From positions 108,968-172,967 of the forward strand of contig JADFUC010001133.1 of assembly GCA_019722365.1 (NCBI GenBank): a stretch of 64,000 nt of DNA, given 5' to 3'. Source of the stretch: Lithospermum erythrorhizon. Lineage: Eukaryota > Streptophyta > Magnoliopsida > Boraginales > Boraginaceae. Below are positions 13,192 through 26,229 of the stretch, one piece after another. A model generated the notes under the pieces. The model ran no database searches and was not told the origin of the DNA. It saw only the letters and a program-made list of their open reading frames with translations. The first letter of the stretch is position 1; every line of letters begins with the position of its first letter. A program made the translations under genes and the position numbers.

Positions 13192-14529
13192 GGAAGAGAA
13201 CGAAACATGCATCTGCAAACTACATTTGAGCTTAATTATGAATTGAGTATACACTTAGGTGGGCAGCTCAATTCTCTGAAGTGCGGCGTGTTATCTTAGA
13301 ATTCACTGTGAGCACAGAATTTTGAGATGGAGATAGTAGCATTCAAATCTTTTCAGTAAGCAAACCTTATGTAGAATTTCAATCTGGTCTACTGAAAGCC
13401 CAGAAGTATTCAAAATAAGTTTACAAGCAGAAATCTTCATCTAAAGTAAAAACCTATTACGTAACTAAAAGGAGCATCACATCAAAGTCAAACAACAATT
13501 TGTATGCTACTGAAATAGAACAAACTTCAGAAAATAAGCTCCATACCTTTAGAAAGTATGCTGCTGCAAGCAAGCTGACCATAACAAACCAGCAAATTTG
13601 AGATTGTTAAATTCATCAATTAGCACCAAGCATCCAATAACGATAATCAATAACAAAGAGACCAAGCGTTACCATTCAGAGCTGATCTTACAACCAAGCT
13701 AAGTACCACCAAGAGAATGTTGAAAACATCTAAATCCAGACTGTAGGAGTAAGCTCTATTAAGCACTCGCCTCTCACTATTTAAAGTTTGGAGCCTAGCC
13801 AATGAAAGCCACAGCTCTACAGACAACAGGCAGCATTCAACATCAACCAACAACATCCTTGAGTCATCAACCCCTCCATTACTCGTCCCTCAATATCTCA
13901 TAAACAGCACTATAAGAAACTTTACCTACTCTTGTTCGTATCAGTAAGATGTTCAATGAAGCACAAGGGTTCCATCATATATATTCCAGAAGTACAACTC
14001 AATGGCTATTCCTTGGCCAAGCATGGTTTGCATCAACGACAGTATGAAGGTCAAAAGATACAGGCCTAACATTTTATTTTGACAAGATGCCTGAATATAC
14101 TCCGCTATCAACCATCAACTAAACACAACAATTTATTTTCTTTAGCTGGCACCATACTCTATGTTGTAATATATTTTACTCAATCAACAAATATACTCGT
14201 TATCTTTTGTGCAATTCCACAACTAAAAAGTTGAATAAAAACAAAGCATTCACAACCACTTAGAAGAAGTTGCTACATTACAACAAAACTAGGAAGAACT
14301 TGCTACATTACAACAATTTCTGAATGAGATACATTTTGCCGTAGTAGTTCCAAAATTCTCAGATCATAGATAGGGCAATTGTTATTTCTCATGTATGATG
14401 AAGATACAACCTCACAGATGGATATTGAGCATATGCTTTTGTTCTACGAAGTTTATTCAAGAGCCTGATCCATCATCAACTAAAATCAGAAGTTTCATAT
14501 TTTCTCATTCTGGCATCATCGGTATACTT
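13192..14529. other. Convergent spacer with 3' UTRs of POR and the LanC-like gene
   Basis: No further gene is visible between the two facing stop codons. A 28-bp near-repeat ending gctacattacaacaa occurs twice at about 14259-14316. The 3' UTRs probably occupy most of this stretch. Confidence 0.5.
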
Positions 14530-16950
14530 CTAAAATTCATAAGCTGGGAATCTGGCATTATTTGGTTCGACCATGTCAAGGAAGAGATAAGCCATACCAC
14601 CAATACCTTCAAACAACGAGTATCGGCTGTCTCCTCCATGCATCTCTCCATTAGACATAAGCTTGTGAGCTCGGTCTAACAGAAAGCAACTGAAAGCTTT
14701 GGCTTTATACAAATGTTCCGCATTTCCAGTTAGCCGATAAAGAGAGAGGAAACTATAAGCATTCCCACTAATGCCATGACAGATGCCAACACGCTTGAGA
14801 AGACCTCGATTCCACACAACCTCTGCAGCATCTATAGCTGCCTGTGTAAATTCTTTATCCCCAAAAACCTATCATATCAGAACTCGGTTTAAAGCTTACA
14901 ACCAAAGCATCAAATGCTACGCATAATTTGAAAGTATAGAGAGAATGGAAAAACGCCGTATTGCCTCCTCCAGTATGTCCCTATTTCAATTGGTTAATTC
15001 ATTGACTTCAAATGAACACTTTACAGCAGTACAAACTGATATCAGCATAGCATTGCTTACAGACATCAACCCTCCTAAAAATATCAGGAAAAAAAAAATA
15101 GAACTTCATTTTTCTAAAACTTAAAAAAAAAATTCATGAGTCCATCCCCAAGAATTGAGAACCATTAACCAACCTTTCGATATAAACTCAAAACATTATA
15201 AGGATACTTCTCTTCTTTGATATGCAGTTCATGCACAACAATGTATATCATCGAATGCACTTACTATTTTTACCACTGAATAATACTCCGTAACTCCGTA
15301 GTAGATTAACATTTACTAATAGAGTTACCTCAGCTGCTTTCACAAGAGTTAGTATTACTCCAGGAGCTCCATGACACCAATGAACAAGTGCATCTCTCCT
15401 TCTATCTTCCTCACTAGTAGGATAGTTACTAGTGGGCAAACGATTCTCAATCATGTATTTAAGAGTCTGTTTGACATCTTCTGATTCGTCTGGCTTGAGA
15501 TCAAAATGCAGCAAAACATGCATGATCCCTGCTAACCCATGAGCTGCTCCCCAGTATCTTTCACCATACCATTCAAACATCAATGAGCTTCTACCTTTCC
15601 CATCGAACCTTCTTCCGTTCTTGAAAATTTCATTGACGATAGAACCCTAAGACGCAGATATGAACATTAACCATAACTATGAATATTTTAAATATAACAA
15701 CAATAATAATACAATATCATAATGAGACAATAAGACCATATACCATGTAAGCAGATGATATAGTTTCCTTGCCCACATGCTGATTGATAAACAAGCATGC
15801 CCATAAGTACCCTGCCCTTCCATACAATAACTCGTCTGGCTCATTCGAAGTTATTGTAATCTGGTTTCATTGGCACTCAAATTAACCAAGAATGAAGCTT
15901 TTTTTTAAAACAACCTAAGAAAATTCAAAGACGAGCTCAAGACAACTAAAAATACAATTAGGGACAAACCTCTTTGAATTGTGCCAAATGATATTGAAGC
16001 AACTTATCATCACCCAGGAACTTAGCAACCACAGCCCCTAACGCACATACCCCAGCTCTCCCACATAAAAACGTAACATCCCTGAAATTAACCAACAGCG
16101 CCATATTACCATTGAAACGCCCCAATAAAATTGTCAATCAGAAAAATAAATAATCTTTTCCCACAGATTATAACAACTAAATAACTCACAGCTCACATAG
16201 CACTCAAAAAATGCAATAACCAATACCACTATGAATTTGTGCTCCAACTCTTGAAATCCCTAAAACAAACACCCCACTCCCTAAAAGAAACATACAATCC
16301 ATATTATCCATTTCAGGCTTCAATCACTAACGTACCATTAACTAAACAAGCAAATATGATAGCCAAACGATTGACAACTCGGTCCCACATTAGTTGATTA
16401 ATAACCTCCGAATATATCAACAAGGTACTAAACTTTATCCATCTACAAAAAATTAATTTTAGATAAGTTCCGGGTTTTATCCCATATATAACCAATTGAT
16501 TTTAGTACCTTATTATATATTCTTAACTCTTAACAAAAACTACAATATACTGCAACAACTTCTATTTAAAAAATCCATAAATTACCTGGAGTGAAGAGAA
16601 GCAGCATCACAAGCTTCAACTACTTGACAACAAAGTTGAAGATCATTTATATTTTGAGTCACCATAAATGATTTAAACAGCAAAAAAGCAGTACCAAGTG
16701 TTCCAGAATATAGTGTAAAGTCTTCAACTTGTTTGCCACATGTTTGCAGCACTACTGTTTCCTTCAAATCCAAAGCAGCCCTTTTCAGCTTCTCTGATAT
16801 TATTGAATATGGCATTGAGAGGAGACTAAACAGAGCTTCATCTGTACCCTGTTTAGGAATTGTTTGGTGCACTAAAGTATGCTGGTTTTGTAATATTGAA
16901 GTTTCTTGAACAAAATTTGGCATTAAATTGGGGAAAAATCTAGTTGCCAT
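14530..16950 (-). CDS. LanC-like protein (GCR2/GCL family)
   Basis: Eukaryotic relative of bacterial lanthionine synthetase C; Arabidopsis members are GCR2, GCL1 and GCL2. Five exons on the minus strand: 16950-16586, 16081-15970, 15860-15744, 15646-15329, 14868-14530, joining in phase to 416 residues, normal for the family. The alpha-toroid repeat signatures are visible in order: SGTLGTAFLLF (about 85), GRAGVCALG (about 130), YGRAGYLWACLF, HGLAGIMHVLLHF, WCHGAPG, GICHGISGN and EGIGGMAYLFLDM. The expected zinc ligands are present: Cys289 in WCHG, and Cys334 and His335 in the later CHG. It is divergent from the tetraspanin gene (about 760 bp between start codons). Its next neighbours point to the GCL2-type locus; the biochemical role in plants is debated, and a G-protein-coupled receptor role was disputed. 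Nothing broken. Confidence 0.93.
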
Positions 16951-17541
16951 GCTCAGATGTTCCTTTTTTAATTGGAAATTTGTTTATTGGGTTCTGAGTT
17001 TATCTGATTGATGAATTCTTCTGTTACTTAAAAAAAAATTAGTATCACAATGAGTAGTTGAATTTTTAAGTGTATGTTTCCTTTTAATGAATAATTACTT
17101 TTTTAATTCGCAAATTAATATTCAGGAAAAAATTATTATTGAAGATATTATCATTCATATAAAACTAAGTAAGTGTGTTCGTTTTCAAGTATATAAATGT
17201 GCAACCATACTCCGTACAAATAAATATTTGACTAGGTTATCGAAATCTAATAAATTTATTAAAAATCAATTTGCAGTAACCCAAACTGCTAAGAAAGTTC
17301 AATTTTCTTTTTATTAATTTTTAATAAGGAAAAATGAAGTCCAAAGTCCAAACTACATAAACTAACAAACAAAACCTAGGCAGATGTCTAATTGTCTTAC
17401 TCTTGTGGGAAACCATAAATTTCGGACACAAATTCTAGCTAATAATCAATCATTCAACCCAAAAATCTTATCCTAAGAATCTTCCAATAGGGTCTCTAAC
17501 CCTAAATAAACCTTTTTTTGGGGTTAGTTTTCTTAATTATT
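16951..17541. other. Divergent promoter region, LanC-like / tetraspanin
   Basis: About 590 bp of AT-rich DNA between two divergent start codons. A TACTCCGTA word occurs near 17208. No small gene supported. Confidence 0.5.
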
Positions 17542-17706
17542 CAAAAGGTTCGATTTTTAGGAGGTTTGTATTCAGGAAAAATCAAAAGATTGAATTTTTA
17601 GGAGGTGGGTATTTAGGAATAACCAAAAGATTGAAATTTTAGGAGGTGGGTATTTAGGAATAATCAAAAGATTGAATTTTTAGGAGGTGGGTATTTGGGG
17701 AAAAAT
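17542..17706 (+). repeat. Four 41-bp tandem repeats directly before the tetraspanin start
   Basis: Copies start at 17542, 17583, 17624 and 17665. Each opens CAAAAG and carries the core TTTTAGGAGGT (followed by GGGTAT in copies 2-4). Copies 2, 3 and 4 are nearly identical over most of the unit; copy 1 is more diverged. The array ends 6 bases before the ATG at 17713, so it must lie in the 5' UTR or core promoter. Confidence 0.92.
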
Positions 17707-17712
17707 CAAGAA

Positions 17713-19587
17713 ATGGCTAGATTGGCTAGAAGTTGCATGCAATCGTTGCTGAAATTGGTGAATTCAGGGATGACCATGGTTGGAATTTCTATGATTCTTT
17801 ATGCATTATGGATGTTTAGGGGTTGGCAGAAGCATTTGGCTCCTCATATTGATGTTCCTCTCCCTTGGTAACTTTCATCTTTCTACTTTTTATGATTTTG
17901 ATTTTATCCTATTTGAATCTGGATATATATGCACGTGTGTTATGTATACTACCACCATGTTGAAAAGATAGTCTAGTTTGTATTTTAATGGTCAAAATTA
18001 GCAAAATATGGTCTAGTTTGAGTTCCAATTGTCAAAAGTAAGAAACTTTGCAGCCTTTAATCCAGTCACGTAACCTTTTATTTATCAATATTAGCTTGTT
18101 AATTGTAAAATAGGCTAAAAATATTATCGTTTATATATTTTCCAACGGAGAGAAAAATATTTGAGTTTAAAATATAAAAATTCAATGTCGGAATTGAAAA
18201 CTTTAGTATCTTTTTGGATAGACTGATAGAGGGAGTACATTTTAAGATGCACATAGTTTCGTTGTTCTGTGTGAGGATCACGAAAAAGTGTAATGTGGGA
18301 TACTTTGTTGAAACTGATTTGTGGGGCAACTGGAAAGAGTTATCTTTTCTGTGTTAATTATGCATTATTTCTGAGTTTTGTAAAATATATGCTTGTTATT
18401 TTAATTATCAATGCTTACTGCCTCAATTTTATGTATTCCTCTCAATGCAGGTTCATCTACACGTTTCTTGGGATAGGAATCACCATGTGCATAATTTCAT
18501 GTTCTGGTCATATTGCTGCTGAGACTGCAAATGGTTGCTGTCTATATATTGTATCCTCAAAATGGGTCTTGTTCTCGATTTACTCATATTATCTAGAATT
18601 TGAATGATACCATTTCTAGCTATCTTTTGTTCTTATACTTGACACTAAAGATTCACAGTTTTCTTGCTTACATGTACTATGGCTATTGCAGCCATGAAGT
18701 AAATTAGCATCCTTTAATCAGTGTTATCCTTATCTACGTAAAGTACATGGTATTTCTCTTTCTGATTGTCATGATAGAAGCTGCTGTTACAACAGATGTA
18801 TTTTTAAATCACCGCTGGGAAGAGGTAAAGTGTTATTTGTTGTGATATCCCACTTTAGGATATACGAAGAGCATTTTGTACATTGCGGATTCTTAATCTA
18901 ATTTTGTTTTACTGGTTTCAGGACTTTCCTGAAGATCAAACTGGAAATTTGGATCACCTTAAACATTTTATTAAAGATAACTTTGATATATGCAAGTGGA
19001 TTGGCTTATCTGTTGTTGCTGTACAGGTCTTTGTTCCATCTCTCTTTACTTCACAAATGTGCACATATATAAATAAGCTCACCTCTTAGAGTCCAGGCTC
19101 CAGACTTGATTTTCGTGTTCTAATATGGTCATTGTTCTATGAACTTCCTCATGGTTTGATTTTGACTTCCAATATATTTTCTTGATAGATTTTATTTTAT
19201 TGATCATATTATTTTGATAGCACGTAATGGCATATCTTAAAGTATTTCAGCCGATATGATTCATGCCCTTTGGAATTTACTCTCTCCAAGGACTGTTGTT
19301 GCACTATACTGTTCAATGATTACTTCTGAGAACTGCCAACCACTAGAGCGAGCCGTCTGAATCATTACTCTAAGAAGAAATATACTTTTGTGCAGGGGCT
19401 AAGTTTATTATTTGCCATGGTTCTTAAAGCTTTGGGACCTCATCCTGAGAGATATTACGAGAGTGACGATGACTATCTTCCAGATCGAGTCCCACTCTTG
19501 AGGCCTTATGTACCTCCACCTAATTATGCCCTTGGTGACCCTGTTTATGGATCCAGAAATAACTCATGGAATATAAGGGTGAAGTAA
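17713..19587 (+). CDS. TET19: Tetraspanin family protein, TET19-like
   Basis: Small four-pass membrane protein of the plant tetraspanin group that includes Arabidopsis TET19. Exons 17713-17867, 18451-18550, 18744-18824, 18922-19026 and 19396-19587 are all GT-AG and in phase, giving 210 residues. Predicted membrane helices lie at about 13-35 (MTMVGISMILYALWMF), 53-73 (FIYTFLGIGITMCIISC), 85-108 (YMVFLFLIVMIEAAV) and 136-160 (WIGLSVVAVQ with GLSLLFAMVLKAL). The GHIAAETANGCCLY motif sits after helix 2, and the acidic tail ESDDDYLPDRVPLL follows helix 4. The segment DFPEDQTGN lies in the short extracellular loop. The start is fixed by the 41-bp repeat array directly upstream and by family-like N-terminal sequence. 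Intron 1 carries a MITE-like insertion. The exon 2/3 junction (CLYI/YMVF) was chosen because it restores the conserved third helix. Confidence 0.93.
17949..18238. mobile_element. Stowaway-like MITE in tetraspanin intron 1
   Basis: The left end reads TACTACCACCATGTTGAAAA. The right end, reverse complemented, reads TACTCCCTCTATCAGTCTAT. Both lie next to TA and share a gatactctag/gatagtctag-like inner segment. Length about 290 bp, no coding. The two ends are diverged, so this is moderate support. Confidence 0.5.
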
Positions 19588-19926
19588 GGTAATTGCTTTC
19601 TATCAATTTAATTTTAATTATCCAAGATTCTGATAAGTCACTTGGGACTCTGAAGAACATAACATAGTATCTTAGAACTAATTTTAAATGGATTGAAATG
19701 GTCTGATGCATCGACAGATAAACCACAGTCTGATACTTCTAACTTGTCAAGAATTAATATAAATACATTTTATGTTGGATTTGCTAATACAACAATATAT
19801 AGCTTCTTTGCATAGTCTTGCAAGGTGAATTGTATAGCATTTAGAACTTGTAAAAGAGGATAAGTATCATAATTATTAATAGGACGAAGAGAGCCAGTTG
19901 TTGAAACCTCAAATACTTAAATGATA
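19588..19926 (+). other. Tetraspanin 3' UTR and spacer
   Basis: No gene seen between the tetraspanin stop codon and the following MITE. Confidence 0.5.
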
Positions 19927-20167
19927 CTACCTTATTCCTAAAATATTGTCAAGCTTGATTTTGGATGCCCAAAATTAACAAACTTTTGCCTCGTTAGTTG
20001 ACACACATAAATTTGATTTGAACCAAAATTATCATGACAATAGTAAAATACACTAAAAACACTCCCCATTATATATATTTCAGCAATATTATATAACATA
20101 CATACAAATATTTGAGTTTGCAACCATTAAAATTCAAAACTTGACAGTCATCTAGGAATTGAGGTAG
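19927..20167. mobile_element. Short MITE with TA target duplication
   Basis: A 241-bp element flanked by TA on both sides. The left end CTACCTTATTCCTAAAAT pairs with the right end (reverse complement CTACCTCAATTCCTAGAT), and both continue to a shared TGTCAAG. The inner segment CAAAATTAACAAACTTTT recurs twice in the GNAT gene intron at 37340 and 37560, so this is a dispersed family in this genome. No coding capacity. Confidence 0.8.
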
Positions 20168-23100
20168 TATTTGGAGGTAATATTGGCTTTCCCTTCTCAC
20201 AAGTTCCATGTAATAGTTCCACACTTGAGTAGGAACAGCTCTGTTGTCTTGGCCTTTTGCTAAGATCTACTAATTTTTTCGTATACGGGTAGAATTGGCA
20301 TATTTAGAGTTTTTGCCGTTGCCTTGGTGTAATTGCAAGGGAAATGGCTCTTCTACATATATGTGTGTGCATCATCGTGTTTCCCTTTTCACCTTACACT
20401 AGATATTCACGAAATTTATTTGTCCCCATTATCAAGAATGACGCATACTTGACATTGTTGGTTGCCTGATTTGTCGATTCCCCATCTTCTTCTGATCTAG
20501 TAGGTTAGCCGATAAGCAAATTCGTTGGATATGCTATGGCTGCTTAATGGCCCCGGGAGAACTAAATGCTGTATTAACGACCATCAGTTTATCAACATAC
20601 CGAGTGGAGAACTCATGGACTTTTTCCATATGACATTCTTATCTTGTTAATTCGTTCATATATTGTATAGTATTTGTTCTTCATATCACAGTTTCAGCTG
20701 GTAGATACCAATACCCCCTCCGTTTGAAATTTAGTTAATGTTCTAGCACTATTTTACTTGATGTTCTACTTTCTCAACGTAATGTGTTCACATGGCTTCT
20801 CAACTTTATTATTTTCACTTGAATGAAGCTTTTCTATCCTTGAAATTGATAGCTTATTTGCAGCTTTTTTGTGATAATTTTTATTTGTCCTAAATTCTTG
20901 TGTTTTTTCACGATATAACTAATTTAATTTTATCGTCATATATTAATTATATTATCATTGCCATTATATCCATTTTTTTAAATCTACATGGACCAGATGT
21001 TGAAGTTCTTTTTGTTTGTTTTATTTTATTTTTTGTTGTCCTCATCTAGTGGCATTAAATCAATGCACCTACTAGGTAGATATTTAGCCACATGAATATT
21101 GCAGTATGATCAGTTTGATTCTATTATTGCATGCATTATTATATTTTAATCAAATAAAAGCCCTCCACATTCCCACTAAAGCACATGTTCTATCTGACAA
21201 TTAATCGATTTATTGTAGAAGGCCTTCATTATCATTGCAATAATTTGAATTCGGGTCTCGTTAATCTTCATTAAATGTTTCGTTAACAATAATTATACTC
21301 ACTTGGGAGACTGGCGAATTTGTCTTTCTCTAAAAGCATCCATCTCATATATTATCTTCACACATGCGAAATTCACTAAATGGAGCCAATATATTTCATT
21401 GATGAAGGCCTCTTATCAATAGAGGCTTTGAGAAAATGTTATTACAGTACACGACTATCGAAGAATAACATTTACGTTTTGAACTCATATAATTTTATAT
21501 ATTATATAATATTGTTGACTTACTTTATATGATTAATATTATATATAGTTTTGTTTAAATCAAAATTGAATGAGTTAATGAAGATCATAAATTTTAAAAT
21601 TTTGATAATTGAGAAAACTAGCTAGATTTTTTTACAACTAATGCACTCTGGTAAATTAATAAAAGCATCCAAATACAGCACGTGCAACATTATATATAAA
21701 CGCTACTATCACTACTAGTTATTGTTACATTTCGAATCCAACAAATTAAAGGTGCTAATCGAAATATAGATAATGGTAAAACATACATTATTTCACTTAT
21801 GTATTTGTCTGCTTAATCGAGAGCAGTTACAGTTCATTAATGTTAGGTAATTTTTCGCTTATATATCTAATTTAAATTTGTAAAAGTAGTACGTTTACTA
21901 AAATTACCATTAGATACGTCTGATTGAAAAAAAAATTAAAAAAAATGTATCAAAATTATTATATGCACTTAATTAGTATGTGTACCAAAATTCGTTGAAC
22001 AAATTAGTACCAGAGATAGATTCTAAAAATTAAAATAAACATATAATTAACACTAATGATTTTTGAGAAAATGGGTACATAATGCTTAAAATGTCTTAGA
22101 AGAAGAAGAAAATATATCGTAAAAATGGTATAATTTATATTTTAATTATTAATGTGCGAAAAAGCAATAAGCGGTAATTTTTACTCCGATCGAATCTCTT
22201 TAAACGATACGTGTTTAACCTTTTAAAAAGTTTTAATAAATTAATCAAATTCATGCTTTTCATTAGTTTGATTTTGATTCCACAAAGACTTTCACAATGG
22301 AAATCCCTGCCCTTTCGTGTCCTTTTCTTCTACCACTTATTTTTGTAACAAAGAAATCTTAAATTTTAGACTTTTATGCCGACACGAAATAAAGCCTTAT
22401 AAATGAAATGACTTGTTTTCTTTTTCTTTTATAGAAAAACGAATAAATTATTATGATTTTTTAGTCTAATACGAAAATACACTGTTTGCTATCGTTGGAA
22501 CTTTTTAGTGGGGCTCAGTATTCATGAATGACGCAATTTGGCTTATTTTGACTTGATGCGTTCATAAATGGACATATATTCAAGGGCGTTAGGGCGATAA
22601 TAATTTCCTTAGAGATAGAGACACCAATATCTATATGAATTCTTGTTTATTGAATAGATACGAATGAAGGGTATTTTATTAATCAAGAATATAAGGACTA
22701 TTTTTCTCTTTTTATAAAATACTGATGGAGTACCTATTGTATTGTTTGTTTTTTATGAGATGAGAATGAAACATTAGTCACTACATGGATTATTACAAAT
22801 ATAATTTGTGATTTTTGTTGTTAAATTTTAAGTTTCAAATTAAATAAGACATAATGTGTTTTCCTTATCTTTCTTATAATACACCATTTTTTTTATCAAT
22901 ACTGGTTTAGTAGTGTTGGTATCATTAATCATCAACACACACTCACACAGGACACAAAAGGGCTAATTGCTACAAATAAGTACAAACCTTTGCTACAGAT
23001 TAGCTTAATTGCCGGAGAAGGTTATGTGAAATTATTGAGAAATGATGCTTACTCACATTCCATCAAAAAATTTATGGGCATGTCGTTTTGTTCATCCAAT

Positions 23101-24853
23101 AATCCAAATTAAAGACAACTACTTCACCAATCAATAAATAATTAATTACTATACGGAGTATATAGCATAGCAAGGCATTATGATGGCACGAATTCTAATA
23201 GTTTGAATTCTTCTAAATACAAACTCTCTAAACTATGTAGAAATCCAACTTTAATTTGTTGGACAATTTGATATATCACCTTCGAAGTCATTTATTTGCA
23301 AGAATATATAGTTTATGTTTTGTTAGACTTTAAACCTCATTATCAAATACCTTATAGACATAGATTGTCTAGTATTAAATTTTTTATGATTGGCTTTTTA
23401 AAATTTAAACTCAAATATTTTTATATATATTGTGTAATATTTTGTGAAAATACATAAACATAGAGATGTTTCAACTTACTTCTTTTATTACAAAATATTT
23501 TACAATATAATGATTATTTTAATTCAAATCAAATGTATGTGTATTAATTAAAACTATAGCATTTGTTAATCTTGTTCATTGAAACTCTTGTATTGGGGAC
23601 AATTCGGAAAAAGTGTTTCATGTTATCATAGAGGTAATAAGACAGGCGTGTGAGCATATTGTGCGTCACTACTTTACGTAATATGGGTGTGAGTTTTTGA
23701 ACTAGCGTTGAGGCGTGTTGATGATTTGTATGTTAATCATCCTTACATTCTTAGAATGACACTAAAAATTGGACCTTTGATTTGTCTAAACGTGTTTTCC
23801 TTCCAGTGAAGGCGTAGGGTATGTTGAAGGAATGTTATAGATCGTGGCCAATTGGCATATTCATTATTCGAATCATTTTTGTTCAATCACCATAGAACTT
23901 CTTGAAGTGCTTTAAAGACTTTCCATCTATATATAGCTGTTCAATTTTAGCTACATTGATATTCTGATCTGCCCATGTGTTAGAGGTGGCAATCACATGA
24001 CATTAAAGTGATTAAACCAATAATCTCAAAACTCAAAAGGTCAACAAAGGCTTGATTGCGTCAATAAAATCAATAAATGATCATTTAAAATACAAGGTTT
24101 TGTTTGAAAAATTAAACACTTATTTTGTACTTTTCTAAATAAAATTAAAATCAAGTTTTTTTTTTGTAATTTATTTTTAAGTTTGTAAAAACAAGTTATA
24201 TATGAAACACATTTCCTGTTTACTGCATTTTTTTTAAAATGTGTATGTTTCTTGGGATATGAATGTGAAATACCGCATCCATGCTTGCTTGTGTGCAAGG
24301 TAATGAAGTAAAAAGTACATGGACACAATACACAAAAAATTCGTTACCATAAATCGGTAATTGTCTCTACAGAGTACAGAAGTATTCTTCTGAAATGGGA
24401 AAGAGAGCTTTATTACTTATTACCGAGGAACAAATAAATCTATAAAATATTTATGTGTCCATTCCAAAAACTAGGACCTATATATGTAATGATTCTTATC
24501 TTGTAGTAGAAGTGTTTCTTTCTGCGGAGTATTTCTTTAATTGCTTGCAACTTTGTTTTATTTTCTATAGGAGACGAGTCGAAAGCTTGAACATCACAAA
24601 TTTGCCAAAAAAGATCTAATTCATTTTCTTGTATTTGTGTACAAAGAATACATATATGAACAAACTTTCCCCCATCGCATCATAATTTGCAACAAAAAAG
24701 AAAAACTAGTAAGGTGAATGAACTACATACTTAGAAATTTGTAATCGTAGTCAGTCATCACTAATTAACATATTCTTCTTTTTCAAAATGAGGATATATA
24801 ATTCGTCAATGATGATGAATAGGCCTAATGATGAACACGAGTACAATCAAGTA
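20168..24853. other. AT-rich intergenic DNA
   Basis: About 4.7 kb with no convincing exon chain or RNA gene. A one-sided Stowaway-type end (CCCCCTCCGTTTGAAATT) is at 20715-20732 without a visible partner. A TACGGAGTA word occurs near 23153. Confidence 0.5.
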
Positions 24854-25679
24854 CTCCCTCCATTTCATAATAAAAGGCCTTTTAGAATCTCACACATATA
24901 TTAAGAAAATTATTATAATATTGGAAATGTGTAAATACCTTCTTAGAATACAGGCCAGCGTGTGGGGATAAAATCGACTCAAATTTAGCGTCGGTATGGA
25001 GTTGGGCTAGTGTCGGGTTTTCTGCTTGAATAGTTAGTGGGCTTTATATCGGTTTAGCGGCGATATAGCGTCGGGGGTGGGAAAAAAATTTAAAAGAAAA
25101 TGAAAATATAAAAATAAGGACCGACTCCATACCGTCTCCAATGTTCTATTATTATAGTTGGCGTTTAGCTCTGGTTTTTAGCGTCGGGATGATATTTTTA
25201 ATATATTAACTGATAAAAAATTTAAAAAGAAAATCAAAATATAAAATAAAATTGGGCTTTAATGTTTTATTTGTGTAATTGGTTTATAGTAGTTTTTGGT
25301 TTATAGTAATTGTAACTGTAATTGGTTTATTTGTGTAATTGCTAATGAAACTGTAATTGGTTTATTTGTGTAATTGGTTTATAGTAGTTTTTTTTTTATT
25401 TCGTAATTTACATGTGTACTACCTTCTTGGCTTGTTAATTGTGTCATTATCAATAATTTAGAAGAGATTCGATGCTACTAATTTAAAAGTTTTAATCGTG
25501 TTTATTTGAATTTCATCGATGATTTAAGAGAGATTAAATGCAAGTTTAAGGTTATATTCGTCTTGTGTTCAACTTGGACGTTTTTTACCAAATAAATAGT
25601 GACAATAGATAATTTCGAGTAGTTATATTTGATTTTAATTTCGAGTTTATATTCGAGTTGAATAGTTTTCATTTACCTA

Positions 25680-26190
25680 CTTGATAGTTGTCGTTTTGAT
25701 TCACGATTATATTAGTTTTATAATAAAATATTTTATTGATAAATGAATAGTTGAATGTTTTATTAAATCGTTGAATAGTTGTCGTTTCTTTTACGTTTGA
25801 AAGCGTTTGAATAGTTCGAATAGTTGTATAGTTGAATAGTTGAATAGTTGTCGTTTTGATTCACAGTTATATCTGTTTTATGATAAAATATTTTATTGAT
25901 AGTTGAATAGTTGAATGTTGTATTGAATAGTTGAATGTTGAATAGTTTTATTGAATGTTGATAGAATGTTGAATGTTGAATAGTTGAATGTTGAATGTTT
26001 TATTGAATGTTCATAATAGTTGAATGTTGAATAGTTTTATATCTGTTTTATGATAAAATGTTGAATAGTTTTATTTATTGAATAGTTGAATGTTTTATTG
26101 AATAGTTGAATAGTTGTCGTTTTATTGAATTGTTGAATAGTTGTCGTTTGAATAGTTGAATAGTTTGAATAGTTGTCATTTATTGATAAA
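25680..26190. repeat. TTGAATAGT / TTGAATGTT minisatellite inside the CACTA element
   Basis: Irregular tandem runs of 9- to 10-bp words (TTGAATAGT, TTGAATGTT, GTTGTCGTTT) fill this stretch. The same word array recurs at 27598-27660, on the other side of the ORF relic. Clearly visible; origin unknown. Confidence 0.9.
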
Positions 26191-26229
26191 ATATTTAATG
26201 TTTACAATGTGATTGTCTGAGGATGGTGC

